Shown here: positions 24,505-42,117 of the stretch, in pieces
Numbering within the stretch: position 1 is the stretch's first letter
Layout: every line of letters starts with the position of its first letter
From: Amphimedon queenslandica
Lineage: Eukaryota; Porifera; Demospongiae; Haplosclerida; Niphatidae
NCBI RefSeq assembly: GCF_000090795.2
Contig: NW_003546283.1
Span: 26,848 to 90,847, forward strand
Direction of reading: 5' to 3'
DNA: 64,000 nucleotides
Notes under the pieces: model-generated
Seen by the model: only the letters and a program-made list of their open reading frames with translations
Database searches by the model: none
Told to the model about the DNA's origin: nothing
Program-made: the position numbers and the translations under genes

Positions 24505-27500
24505 TCAATGATGATTTTCTGTGCCTGCTGATTGCAGTGTTGCTGCTGTGGGTGAATTAAGTTTTTTCTGTACAAAACAAGAAGTGTCATCTTTCATGAC
24601 TTCTCTGAGTGCCATTGTTGCATAGGTTGATGAAGGAAGAGAGAAAGATAGTTTAAGAGCTCTCTTTGCCCCACCTACATGTACATGAACATATAAATCA
24701 TAATGTAGTCGAATTAAAGCAAAATGGTCATAATAACCACATAATTATAACAAGCTACAGTTCACGGTACCCCAATAGCAATCTTACTAGTTCCCAGTGA
24801 GAAGCTCTTGTCCTCTAAAATGTCCAAATCTGATTGGTGGAGTGGAACAGTGACATCATCGTAACAAAGTAGTTTCCTATTATTTTTATTTATTATTATT
24901 GTTGTTGTTGTTATAATAATTATTATTTAATTGGAATTGCTTTACCATTCAAGATTATCAGGTTTGGCCATTATATGACGATAGCTACCAGGTAAAGCAA
25001 AGTCCCTATACAAAAGAAGAGATTTCATTCACACTGTAGTCACAAGATAGTCATGTGATTAGCAGTTACTTGACTCTGTGCTTCAGTTTATCAACCGTTA
25101 GATTATCGTTAGCTAATATCCTGTGATACTGTTCACCAACTGAAAAGAAACAGTGATCAACATAATACAACTGAGCTATAAGCAGTGCTGTATACCATTG
25201 TTAGTAGGATACTGGACACTATAACCTGGTAGAGGCAGTACTACATCAAATATTGTATATTGATGACAATTCTCCTCTGTAATGGCAAGAACACCATTCT
25301 ATAATAATAATAATAATAAACATTAATTTCAAGTCCATTCTGCCTACCACAGTCTCAGATTGGAGAGCCAGGTCTCCAGGAACTGGCACCAGTCCGTACT
25401 CACGGAACCGGAACGAGACCATTTGATTCCACACGTAACTCTGATAACTATGGACGTACATCAGTCTTGCGTTCCTAGGCAACTGATGGAATGGAAATAC
25501 AACAGGTAAGGAGGCAGGTTATTTTGGAGGGGGCACAACTTTTGCAAAAACAACTAACACCAAATTGAGTACATAATTTTCTCTAAGCAACATAATTCCC
25601 AAAAATTAAACCACATCAAATGTCCCCGCTACATACAGCTGCAAGGAGCAATCACCAAATCTTAAAACTAACAAATGAAAGTGCTGCCAAAAGGTTAGTG
25701 GTTCCGTGTTTCTCCATTCCCCTGAGCAGCTGGTATTCAGTTGAGTTTCGTTTGTGAGGCGGAAACAGTTTGAGAGTTTCATTAATGTCACTGGTGGATC
25801 GATAGTACTCACGCACAACTTGGAAATCTTCAGACTCTGACGAAATATTAAAATACAACATTAATAATTATTTATTGCGTTAGACGTCACATGTTTTTTA
25901 TAAAATGTGAAGAGGGGCAATGCAGGTGGAAATCCCAAAAGAGAATACAAAACGAAAGAATATAATCATCATAATAACATTTACAGTACAGTGGTTACCT
26001 CCTTCTCTTGGTTTCAGTATCAAATCTACTGCTTCTTTCCATTCCGAATGCAGCAATGCCCTGAAATACATGTACAATGAAACAGAATCCAATAGAACAT
26101 AAAGATAAGAGTCCATTACTTTCCGATGGCATGAGTTGGTATAGTTGATGTCCCAAATCTCTGCATACCAAAGTAATTAATGAATCCTTTATCTTTAAGC
26201 GATAGGAGAAGACTGTTAACATGATGATGGCCGATCTCACCCTCTCTGTCTACAGGAACCTTAACATCTCTACAAAATTATAAAACCACTTAATAAACTA
26301 GTAATTAATTAACAAGTGGTTAATAAACCAGTAATTAATTAACAAATGGTTAATAAACCAGCAGTTATTAAACTAGTCTTGCCTCAATATGATGGTGAAA
26401 TGATTTCCTTTAGTGTCTCCAAGTTTAAGAGGAGTCTTACAGTACCTGAGACAATGTGATAATTATACAGAATTCTCCATTATAGTTCCTTACTCTATAT
26501 TACCAACTTTTATATTTGTATTTGCTCCATTGATTGATGCTAGTCTTGAAGGCAGAACTCTATCAGGAGAGAAAGAGAGAGAGAGGGGGGGGAAGGATCA
26601 TAAATTAAATAATAATTCAAACCTGTATGCAGTGACCAGCTGTGAAGTTATAGCTCTCTTGTCTTTAGTCCCAGCATACTGGAACACAGAGCACTTCACC
26701 CTGGAGGCAATCAATAACACATCATGTCCAGTAATTAAAATACTTATTGAGTGAGTACCTCAACAGCTTAGAGAGTGTGGTGATAACCTGCATGCTATCC
26801 CTGTTCTCTTTATAAAGTACAAACTTGATGTAATCTCCTTTGTCCTTGGACCAGTGTGATCTAACTTCACCTACAGTACATACGCTTGTAATGGAGAGGA
26901 CTGGTATTACACTGATATGTACATCAGGTATCATTATTATGTGCTTTGAGTTTTAGTTGGAATGACCCCAAACTTTCTACATGGAATACATGTAAGTACA
27001 TCAACATGCATCATGAAATGTAATAAAAATTTGGGGTGATTTCGGAGCCAATTTTTGGAAAAAAACCATGGGCTATAGCCTTGGGTATTTTTCAAAAATT
27101 GGCCTGTTTTTTAAAATGGCCATAACTCGAAAAATTTTTTTCGGAATGAGCTCAAACTTTCTACACAGCATAAGGACATCAATATGTATCAGAAAATGTA
27201 ATAAAAATTTGGGGTGATTTCGGGGCCAATTTTTGGAAAAAACCATGGGCTATAGCCTTGGGTATTTTTCAAAAATTGGCCTGTTTCTCTTTTAAAATGG
27301 CCATAACTCGAAAAATTCTTTTCGGAATGAGCTCAAACTTTCTACACAGCATAAGGACATCAATATGTATCAAAAAATGTAATAAAAATTTGGGGTGATT
27401 TCGGAGCCATTTTTTGAAAAAAACCATGGGCTATAGCCTTGGGTATTTTTCAAAATTTGGACTGTTTTTAAAAAATGGTCATAACTCGAAAAATTTTTGT

Positions 27501-28710
27501 CAGAATACTCAAACTTTCTACACAGCATAAGGACATCAATATGTATCAAAAAATGTAATAAAAATTTGGGGTGATTTCGGAGCCAAATTTTGAAAAAAAC
27601 CATGGGCTATAGCCTTGGGTATTTTTCAAAATTTGGCCAATTTTTAAAAAATGGCCGTAACTTGGAAAATTTTTGTCGGAATGAGCTCAAACTTTCTACA
27701 CAACATAAGGACATCAATATGTATCAGAAAGTGTAATAAAAATTTGGGGTGATTTCGGAGCCAAATTTTGAAAAAAACCATGGGCTATAGCCTTGGGTAA
27801 TTTTCAAAATTTGGCCAATTTTTAAAAAATGGCCGCAACTTGGAAAATTCTTTTCGGAATCAGTTCAAACTTTCTACACAGCATAAGAACATCAATATGT
27901 ATCAAAAAATGTAATAAAAATTTGGGGTGATTTCGGAGCCATTGTTTAAAAAAAACCATGGGCTACCTGACTTGCTTCCACGTAGAAAGACCCGTATAGT
28001 TGTCTTTTCGATTGTCCTTGTGTCAAGATTAGGAAATGACTTCTTAATTGATTTGTGTATCAACGTTCGAGATTCTTTACAATCCTTTACCTACAAAATA
28101 ATTATTAATTTATTATGCAAAAAAACTATATATATATGGGGTAGCCATCAAAAATTTGAAGGAAAGAGCCAAAAAATTTGTTGGTAGCAAGCAAAAATTT
28201 AAAATAAAATAAAGCATGATATTTTTTGATGAGTACTTGAAATTCCACTTCTTTTGCTTTGTCATCTGATTCCGAAAGATCTCTACACTTTTCAACAACA
28301 TCAGCTGGCACTAAAACACTTAGACTCCGCCCTTCATCATCCTGTTACTAAAAATAGACACAGAACCATATCAAAAGAGAATGAGACCTGATTGGGTTCT
28401 TCGGGTAATTCAAAACTTGTGAGGTGAACGGTTTCACCTGCCAATGATATTTCGTTAACAATGAAGTCAGAATACCTGTGAAATTAATAATAATTATAAA
28501 GAGATAATCTTGATAATAATTATCATATAATATAATATACCTTTGTTTAAGAATTGCAAATATCTGTGCTCCATTTTTATTGACATATTCAGTAATCCCA
28601 ACATCTCTTTCTGTTAGAAACCCTCCTCCGTTTTCGGCCGTTTTAATTTTCTTTGCAGGTGGGGGTGATTCTGAAGCATTGCCTTCAGTCTCCTCTGTCA
28701 AGTCCGCCAT
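24505..28710 (-). CDS. PUS7: Pseudouridylate synthase 7 (TruD family)
   Basis: TruD-family enzyme that isomerises uridine to pseudouridine in tRNA, U2 snRNA and mRNA. ATG at 28708-28710 ([20 protein letters not shown]), with a basic KKIK stretch, then [20 protein letters not shown] and [17 protein letters not shown]. Further exons give [20 protein letters not shown] and the catalytic motif [16 protein letters not shown], with the nucleophilic Asp in GTKD. The signature [20 protein letters not shown] and [14 protein letters not shown] follow, and the C-terminus [20 protein letters not shown], stop at 24505-24507. An in-frame ATG 36 nt upstream exists, but MADL fits the family better. One intron (about 26937-27965) is entirely satellite sequence. 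Confidence 0.96.
26940..27965 (-). repeat. Satellite family A, about 5-6 units, filling a PUS7 intron
   Basis: Units of 177-181 bp, with the landmark ACATCAATATGTATCA recurring near 27180, 27362, 27539, 27717 and 27894. The plus-strand landmark is the reverse complement of the CDC123 and SLC35A2 arrays, so it is in sense relative to PUS7. Each unit has the palindrome GGCTATAGCC next to CCATGG. The leftmost unit is diverged. Confidence 0.95.
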
Positions 28711-29172
28711 TTTATCAGTAATAAAAAGGTGCAGCCACTCCCACATTTTGTTTTATTTTTTGTACATAACAGACCTAATCTATGCCTGCTTTTGTGCAAA
28801 GAAACAAGCAAACAGCAATTGAAAAAGGAGCTATAGAACCTAGACACCTACATTCTCTGTACAGTTTAAGGCTTTAGATCTAAGCATTTTCATCAAGATA
28901 ATTTTTCATTTATTGTCATGCAGATCTGCAGTTAGTAGAGCCACGCCCCAGCCCACCTGCTCTGAGCTTTCCTGTCACAAGGTAGTCACTTGTATTGTCA
29001 GCAAGTGATTCACTTGTTTCCTCTAGTCTACCTATATAACACGACGGCTCGTCAGTCTCCCGACAAAGCAACTTCTCCTTCAGATTATACAGAGACTTAC
29101 TTTCTTCCTCCTAGCAAAAGGCGGGCAGGAGAAGATACAGAAGATTCATTAGACGAGGAGGAGGTTGACATC
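28711..29172. promoter_or_regulatory. Divergent promoter region PUS7 / thioredoxin-glutathione reductase
   Basis: About 460 bp between start codons. A likely non-coding 5' exon of the reductase ends near 28980 (donor AAG|GTAGTC). A splice acceptor TTTCCTCTAG lies before 29025. No other gene is visible. Confidence 0.45.
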
Positions 29173-32949
<3,777 letters not shown>

Positions 32950-32967
32950 GCACCCTCTGACCGTCAA

Positions 32968-32996
32968 CACAATGAGGTACTCTTCGCTTCATTGTG
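32968..32996 (+). promoter_or_regulatory. Stem-loop just downstream of the Sec codon in TGR
   Basis: CACAATGA and TCATTGTG form a perfect 8-bp stem around a 13-nt loop, starting 24 nt after the TGA. It could aid UGA recoding or be part of a SECIS region. A second perfect 8-bp hairpin is at 33065-33083 (TCATGTGA-CTG-TCACATGA). Neither shows an unambiguous SECIS core, so function is speculative. Confidence 0.35.
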
Positions 32997-33181
32997 ATTG
33001 GTCAGTGGGTGCTTCCTTCATTGGTATAATGACTTTACAGTACCGTCTGGTTGCGTGGGCGGTCTCATGTGACTGTCACATGATGGGGTTTCCCTTACTC
33101 ACTGTTTGTGACGGGGAGCTCTTGATTTTCTGCAACCTGGTACTACTTGCATGCATAATAAGTCGTCAGTAACTCAATAGC

Positions 33182-33187
33182 AATAAA
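33182..33187 (+). terminator. AATAAA polyadenylation signal, TGR
   Basis: CAATAAAATA about 235 nt after the TGR stop. It bounds the 3' UTR in which a SECIS element should lie (32950-33180). Confidence 0.6.
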
Positions 33188-33189
33188 AT

Positions 33190-33589
33190 ATAATAATTAT
33201 TAAGTTTGTTGTGATTTTATTATTAATGATAATGATTATTTATTATTAATTTTATTGTTTAATAATTAGTAAAACTTAATTTTTGTTATAATTATTGTTG
33301 TAAATAATAAAATAATAGTGAAAACCTAAACCCACTTGATAATTTCCATCAATTGCTTGAATTCACTTTACAAAAATAAATTAGATAAATGTAGCAATTC
33401 TCCTGTGGAGTATGTACATGTATTTCATTTGACACTGATATTCTTGTGTTTTAAAAATTTCTTAATATTGAAAGTGAAGGATAATGTGTATTACTGAATG
33501 AGACATGGTTTGTCAAGACAGAGAGAGAAAGAGAAAAGACAATTTTTATACACATTTAGTAATTAATTACATTCACAATCAATATAACA

Positions 33590-33628
<39 letters not shown>

Positions 33629-33869
33629 CAATTAAGTAATAACAGTACATGTACATGTACGTGATTTTAACATTTTAAATAAATAATGGAAAGGAAGAGA
33701 GAGAGAGAGAGGGAGGTCTACAATAATTACATATTGCATTTTGTTGTGTGATTATAACATACAAAAGAGAGAGGGGGAGAAAGTACATACATGTATGTAT
33801 TATTATCCTCCTTTGTTAGTCTGATACAAAGATCTAATTCCCCATATTACCAAACCAGTTTGGTTTGTG
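33190..33869. other. Intergenic interval between convergent TGR and WNK
   Basis: Very AT-rich sequence with (AAT)n near 33593-33628, GA-rich tracts and TACATGTACATGTAC. No exon-like segment is seen. It presumably contains the WNK 3' UTR. Confidence 0.6.
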
Positions 33870-36244
33870 TCATCTCTTCTGAGTCACTGAAGTCCCAGTA
33901 AGGTCCTGATCTCCGGTACCTTCCAAACGCGTTGGACTCGTCATACCAGCTGGTACAACCACAGGGTTTAGTGTTCCCTCTTGCTGGAGCTGCTGGGGCT
34001 GCTGGTACGTTTGAACTTCTTGTTGTGCTTGTTGCGACTTAGGATAAGTTTGTTGCATGGGGAGGTGGGAGGAGAGAGGAGGGGGAGGGTGAGTTATGTG
34101 AGGAGTGATTGAGTGATGTAAACCTTGCATCATCGCCTGGTTTGTGGAAGAGAAGTGAGCCGGGGGTACATGAGGATGCATGTATTGCGGCCAATCGCTT
34201 GGAGGGAGCCACATTCCGCCTGGGGCCATCAAGTGTAGCCCTTCTTGAGGCATTATATGAGAATGGGGACCAATTGGAGCCGTGGGATAATAAGGAGTCC
34301 CTCTTCCTGCTTCAATGTGTCTTGACGCTTCACCAGCAGCTGCTGCTGCTGCAAGGTTAGAAGTGGAGCTGTTGTTTTGCTGGGAAAGGAGGGACCCGTT
34401 GTCCCTCGTGTCATGAGGGGGAGGGTGGAGTGGTGGGCCTCCCTGGTAATAATGAAATGGATGATACCCTGGTCTCTGACCAGTGCTAGAACCAATACTG
34501 TAATAGTTCAAGTGTTGATGGAGCTGCTGCTGCTGCTGCTGATAATGCAACTGTTGCTGGAGGCTTTGTTGTTGTTGTTGCTGTTGTTGTTGTTGCTGTT
34601 GTTGTTGCTGTTGTTCTCTCTCGTCTTTTGGTCCAAGGGAGGCGGAGCTAAGCATCGCTGAAGAGGTGGATGTGACGTGGTGGGTTGGGTATGTAACAGC
34701 TGAGGTTTTGGGCATCACATTTGTATACTCTGCATGAAATAGAAACAATAAACTTGCACCATACAAGAGCACGTACCGTGAGTGATGGCACTTCCTCTCC
34801 TCAGATGTGCCTGGTACCTTTCCTTATCTTTCTTTAATCTTTTCTCCTCCTCTTCTATCCGGGTTATCCTGACAATGGCAAATACATGTAAGACTTAAAA
34901 TTAACCAAAATTGAAAAAGGAGAGAATTCTCAAGTTTTATTACATTTCCTGACACTAGGATGCATATGCATATGTACATTGGTACATTACAAAATTTAAG
35001 TTTTAAGTTTATTCATTGAATTACTTACTCTCTTAGTAACTGCTGACGCTCTCCATCCGTTTCATCATCAGATTGTGGCTAAAGAAAAAAACAACAACAA
35101 TAATAATAATAATACTAATAACAATACTAATAATAATAATACTAACAAACCATCATTATACATGCACAAATTGAAATACATAATGCACACATCTAGTGAT
35201 TATTAGTGTGTACTGTACCTACCAATGTCTCATTGGGGCTAGCATAACTAGCAGAAGATTGAGCTACACCTCCTGATACACTAGCCAGTGAGTATACCTG
35301 CTGACCCAATGAAGAAGATGACACAGATGTAACTGGAGGACGCATGTGGGCTGGGTTAACAGCTGAATGTCCATTAGAACCAGGAGCAGGAGCATATCCA
35401 TTAGTAGCAGTAGGACTCTGTCCATTAGAAGGAGTGTGTCCATTAGCTGTGGACCCACTGGAAGGTGGTTGGTCAGGGTTGTTGATACTGATCTGCTGGA
35501 GGAGGGCAGCTATTGATGGCTCTTCAAACAAGAGTTTCATGTAATGCATGAACTTCATGAAACCATCAAACACAAGTGGGTTCTCAAGGAGGGTCCCATG
35601 TGTGGGCGGGATACGAGAGAAAGGGCTCAGGAGTAAAGGCTGCGGAGGGTCTACTGGTTGAACGGAATACGGAGGGTACATCGGTGGATTGGTGCTTGTG
35701 GGTGGGTGGGGCTTTGAACTAGACTCCACCTCTTTTACCCGAGCGTAGGTCAGAGTGTCCTCGTCGCTGAAAGTGGGCGGAGTTGATAACTCAACGCTAG
35801 TAGACTCATCGTCCTTAATGATAGTACTGGACTCGGTGGGCGTGACTTCGTTCTTAGGCTCAGCCTTATCGTCTGGAATGAGGTTTTCACAAGAACTCTC
35901 CGTGGAGAGGGTCTCTGGATCAATGACGTCTTCAATCTCAAACTTCTTATTAGGGGCCTCAACTGTAGTGATAGTGCCAGTGCCGGAAGGCTGGAGGTTG
36001 GAGTACGATGAAGATGCAGAAGAAATGGCCGACGAGTTGCCCGTGGCAACAGAAGAGGGCGTGTCTCCCAAATTTCCCTTGTCACCAGTGCCCAGTGTGC
36101 AGGTGGGCAGGACACTGGTTGAATGGAACACGCTCGTTGGGTCTTGAGTGGATTTATTGTCTGAGGAGGAGGAGGAGGAGGAGGGAGGGGGAAGAATGCA
36201 AGTGTCTTCGCTATGAACTGGACTCATAACAGTCATCTAAAAGT

Positions 36245-36302
<58 letters not shown>

Positions 36303-39300
36303 GTAATCATGAGCTTACAGATTCTGCTGATCCCTGGCTAGTAATTGATGGTTTCTCATTGGGTCTCTCAACAAACACGTCGGACACTTGAAACTTCCTC
36401 CGAGAGTGAGGGGAAGCCTCCGATAAAGCCAGACCATCTCTCTTGACTCCGCCCAACTGTCCACTTCCATCGTAAGGGGAGTCGGAGCGAGCCCCTCCCT
36501 TCTGATAAGACTCCGAGTGTTTTGATTGGTCGCTGTCTTGTTTGACAATGCTAGAATAAGAGACTGAGGTTGAGCGAAGAGGTCCTCCTGGGTTCTTCTT
36601 AGTGTCGCTGCTAGTAGAGTCCACAGTGCTCTTACTGCGAACTGTGTCTACAACCTTTTGAAACTGAGAAATAAAGTCGGTTCCTTCAAGCTGGCTTAGG
36701 TGACCTGTTTTAACCTGGAGAGAGAAAGAGAGAAACATGAATCATCCAATGGTAGAGAGAGACACAAATGCACATAAACAGGTACAGTAAACAGTAACCA
36801 CAAACTCACCAGATTATTAAATATCTCGTTTGGCTTGTCGTAGTCAAGGGAAAACTTAAAATTAATGACCTGACCAGCACTGGTCTGGAGTGAGCAGCTG
36901 ATCACATTATCCTTGACCTTCTCATTAAATTTTAACTTAATACGCTTGCTGTCCTTAGTCCGGGATCCTTTCTTACTCCTGAATGACCCCCCACTACCAC
37001 CAGGACCAGAGGAGCCATTAGACTGTGTGGTATCAGCCTCAACTGAAGGAGGAGTAGAGGAGGAGGAGGAGAGAGCGAGAGCAGAAGAAGATTGAGAATG
37101 ATAACCACTGCTAATACTGCTGCTTGAGGTCGTCTGAGACTGAGCACTACCTGAACTGGACTGAGCAGCTATTGATTGTGACACAGCCGTACCACTCAAG
37201 CTGGTTTGGGAATGAGCTATCAAAGTTTGAGTCTCAGACTGAGTCTGGGACCCGGAATAGAAACTAGCCGATCGGGCCAGGTCCTTACCAGTGGGCGTGG
37301 CATCGCTAACGCTATTTACATTAATACTTTGAGTACTATTAGTGGCTGAGCCTGAGGAAAGATCTGATTGGTGAACATCTTCCGAGTATGTTCTATTAAC
37401 AATATCTCCTTGTCCTTTAGCGCTAAGTGATTGATGCTCCTCCCTTTCTTCTTCTCCGCCCTTCCCTTTCGATAAATTGGGCGAGGTTTTCGAACTGGAA
37501 GGGAGACTTTTAGATGAAACAGGAGCGGAGGTGAGCTCACTGTGTTTCTTAGAAACAAACTGTTCGTCCTCAACACTCTCCTTCTCTGAGTCTTCCGAGT
37601 TCTCAGAGGGTGTGGTCATTGCCGTTCCTCCCGTTATCTTGTGAGGGACGTTAGGGGAGTTGCTAGCGGAAGGTCCCTCACTCCCCACTCCTCCCCCAGC
37701 CCCACCCACTCCGGTATTATTAACTTGAGCTGAAGGTCCTGTCCGGTCTGTAGTGTGCTTCGGTCCTGAAGGCTCAGACGACATTTCATCACTTGCACTT
37801 GAAAGCTGACGTTGGAAATTTGCCTAAATATAGGAAAAGAAAGTAAATATACATTGTACATTTATAGATGTACTGTACCATTAAAACTCAAGTTTATTGC
37901 TACTATTAATAGCAAATATTGTTACTATACTTAGTACTGTATGATGACTCACTCAACATTACTAAAATTAGCCACTCACCCTGTTTGCTGAGAGTTCAAT
38001 CTCCTGTGGTGTTGGAGTAGTCTCGTTGGACAGAAGCTGATGTGAAAGACCCTCTCCAGTTTCCTTACCAGCAGCACCGTTACCAGGAACAGGTGGGTTG
38101 CCATGAGGGGCAGTAGCGCCAGCAGTAGCAGCAGGTTTCTGTTGTCTCTTTTGTTTAGCTGGATCAGTCAATGGATCAGTAAGCTCCCTCACTGAGCGTA
38201 TAGCATTCTTCTTATCTTCCTCTCTCAATATTCCTGATTTAACCTACAGTGTCATACATACAAACGTACATGTACATGTGGCATTCAGACAGTTATGAAT
38301 AATTATAATGATAATAATACATGTACATATGTACTTGTACAGTACATGTACAAATCTTCTTTCTCCCTTTCTCCTCTCTCTCTCTCTATCTCTCTCACCA
38401 TATCATTAACAATGTCTTCTGGTATGTCAGTTTGAAGGTTGTAAGCAAACTCAATGCTCTCCTGCTCGTTCTTCTTGTTTTCTTTGCTAGTCCGAGGGAC
38501 CACCAGCCGTACCATCACGCTATCGGCCGGAGTGGGCTCCGTCATCACTTCAACCTTCACATCACCTTCGGCAAAGAACTCGTGGTTGAGTAGCATCTCT
38601 ACAGTATACCTGAGACAAGAGGGAAAAGATAAAACATGTACGTGTATTAAGAAATAACAATTTATAAAAACTTACTACAATGTGACACAATTTGTACTAC
38701 TAGTGCATAGCAGAGATGATTCTTAAAATCTTATTAGTGATTATGGAATTTGTTTTTGAAATATGCAATTATATAATAATATCCCAAACATTTTGTCATA
38801 TTTTGCCATATATAGTCCTAGTGGAATAGCAGCTGTAACTTGAACCAGCCATTTTTGCATAATAGTAATGATATTACTTACACCAATGTAACACTCTATT
38901 AAGCCTCCTTTTGACGTACATGTACATGTACGTCCTAAATTATCATCTCCCTCCCTCCCTCCCTCCCTCTCTCCCTCCCTCTCTCTCTCCATCATACCTA
39001 GCAGATTTGCTCAGTTTGGTACAGGCTACAATGATTTCTTTAAGCATTGGGTCATTGACTTTATTGAGTGAGTTAGGCATAACTCCCTACAGTGAGAGAA
39101 AGAGTTCATGAAAAAATGGAGCAACAATGTACACATACATGTACATGTACATGTAGGTTACTGTGAACAACATTCCCAGTGTATGTTATTTTAAGAACAA
39201 TAACTTTACAAAATGGCACAGTATAACAGTACTGGTGAATTGGGTAAAACCTCTTCACTAATCATAATCACATTTGGCAGGACACGTTACATGTTCCTTG

Positions 39301-41669
39301 CTTACAGAAGTGACTTTCTTGTAAATCTGTGCTGGGTTACTGCACTCTTGGTAAGGATATTCCAGCGTGCACATCTCCAGGAGGCACATACCAAAGGCAT
39401 AAACATCAACTGATTCATCATAAACCTCATCATACATCTCTGGGGCCATAAACTCAGGAGTACCTGTCAGAATAGAAGGAAACAGGAACATTAATATTGT
39501 ACACACATACACATGTCTCTCTCTCTCTCTCTCCCCCCCCCTCTCTCTCTCTCTCCCTCTCTCTTCACCTATAACAGTCTTCACATCAGATCTCTTCAGT
39601 GTGGCTAGTCCGAGGTCACCAATCTTGACCAGTCCAGTGGTACCATTGATAAACACATTGTCACACTTTAGATCACGATGGATGATAGGAGGGGTTCGAG
39701 TGTGGAGGAATGAGAGACCGCGAAGGATCTGACGACCCCAACTCCTAATAACCCTCGGCTTGATAGACTTGAAACGCCTCATGTAACTATAAAAGAAAAA
39801 CAAGCACATATACAGTATAGTCTCTCTTAATGGACACTCTCTATAGCGTACACCTCCATTTAACGGACAGCACCTAGTGTACCAATTACATTCCTTACTG
39901 TATAAAATAACCTCCACATAAAGGACACCTCTGTATAACAGAGACACTTTCCTGTACCCATTAGTGTCCATTACATAATGTACACGTGTACATGTACATT
40001 GGTGTAGATGCATTCAGTACATGACTACGTGTACATGTACATTGTATATGTACATGTACATGTACATGTACATTGTATATGTACATTGTAGCAATGCTGT
40101 AGAGAAGGTAGGAGTCTCTAGTGCTATAGAGGCAGTTAGGATAAACATGTGCTGACAGCATTAACAGCTGATGACCACAATATGGAATCATGCTCCATGT
40201 GGTACATAAGTATGCTAAGAATGGTGTACTATGACAACCAGAGAATGACCAGTAGGACAGGAAAGGACATACAGGAGAGACAGTATGACTATAACAGGAC
40301 AACACATTTGAACAAGAGAAAAGAGGATGGATAGACTATGGATTATGAGTACATGTACATGTACAGGCTTATTACTCTTAAATAAAAGCCCAGGTTTCTT
40401 TCTATTTCCTATTTAAAATTTGTCAACTGGCTTCTATGGCTTACATTAATTTCTTAATATACTTTTAAGAATTAACACCTTAAGAAAGTGTCGATATCAT
40501 AGTAGTAGTGGGTACAGCTACTGTTATTATTACTATTGGGAAGTATTGGCAATACAGGCCGTGTACATGTACTTTACATGGCTTCTGTTATCAATAGGAG
40601 CGGGGACATTGAGAGATAACACAGCTGTTTATGATTATGACACAAGAAAAGGATGAATATTGATTAGGGATAAAGGAAATGATGCTTTTAGACTTTTAGA
40701 CAGAGGGAGAGAGTAACAAATCATTCTACATGTGTACATACATATGCGTGACTGGGAGAGAAGAATGTAACTGATATCCCATTTAATGTACATGTATGTA
40801 TATACATTTATAACATTCTTTAAACCAAAAGTAAATTTAAACTGATAAAACAAATTAATCGTTAGAAAGACACACTCAACATTCAACGCAGGCATAATGT
40901 ACATGCACTGTAGCTACAGATGGACAGAGTCTCAAGTTACTCATAACACAAAAACAAGTCAGCCACTGGGAGCTAGTACCACCGGCTAATAGCAACCAGT
41001 AGTGGAGTAATGGTTGTGTAGACGATATAAGGACGAGACTTAGACAACACAATGAGTAGGAGAAAGAAAAAAAGCGAGAGAGAGAGAAAGAGCAAAAGAG
41101 AGACAAAAGTGAGGGGAGGGAAGAATGTGCTGACCTTTTTAAAGTTCCGGACGTCATGAGTTCTGTGATTAGTACAAGGACCCTCTTCTTGTCTGACTGA
41201 CGTACAAACTCCCAGGAATCAAAAAGACGCAGTATGTAAGGATGGTTGAGAGTCTTTAAAATGGCTACCTCTTCCTTGAACCGTGATTGCTCCTCTTTAT
41301 TAAACTTGTGCTCCTAAAGAGAGAGAGAGAGAGAGAGAGAGAGGATCTGACACGTATTCATTACAACTTAATGACACTCTCACTTGTTCATAATACTATT
41401 CACAGAATACATACCCTCCATCACATTACTGCTACTGATACCATTAATGGAAATACCATTACACATCAACTCTCAGTAGACCAGAGCTGAATAATAATGA
41501 ATTCTATTAACTAATGAATATCATTACATGATGCACTTGGGCCTGTTCTGATAAATGTTCATCAATGTTCTATTATTTAATTTACACCATCCCCCTTTGA
41601 ACCTTTCTCCTATTAAAACTTTCCCTTTCCATCCTTCTAGCATGTACATGTACATCTATTCTTCTCTCC

Positions 41670-41729
<60 letters not shown>

Positions 41730-42023
41730 GTAGTTCACACCACGCCACAGCTACACCAGTTTCAGTATCCAGTCCTTTATAGACAGTCTTAAAAGATCCT
41801 CTTCCAATCTCTTGCTCGTATTTCACGAAACGGCCGGTAGGAGACGTGTTGACAATGTGTTCCTCTACCTCCAAGGTCTCCAAAACCTTCTTCTTTATTC
41901 CGTCTTGAGAGTCCTGAATGGGCGGGGTAACTCCTCCCCCAACAGGCCCTCCATCNNNNNNNNNNATTAAAACTTTCCCTTTCCATCCTTCTAGCATGTA
42001 CATGTACATCTATTCTTCTCTCC

Positions 42024-42117
<94 letters not shown>

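Noticed and set aside
34377-34661. Poly-Leu ORF on the plus strand
   Set aside because: Antisense of the WNK poly-Gln tract.
41656-42009. A second WNK kinase exon or mutually exclusive exon
   Set aside because: The near-identical flanking intron, shared CT tract and N-gap join indicate two haplotypes assembled in series.
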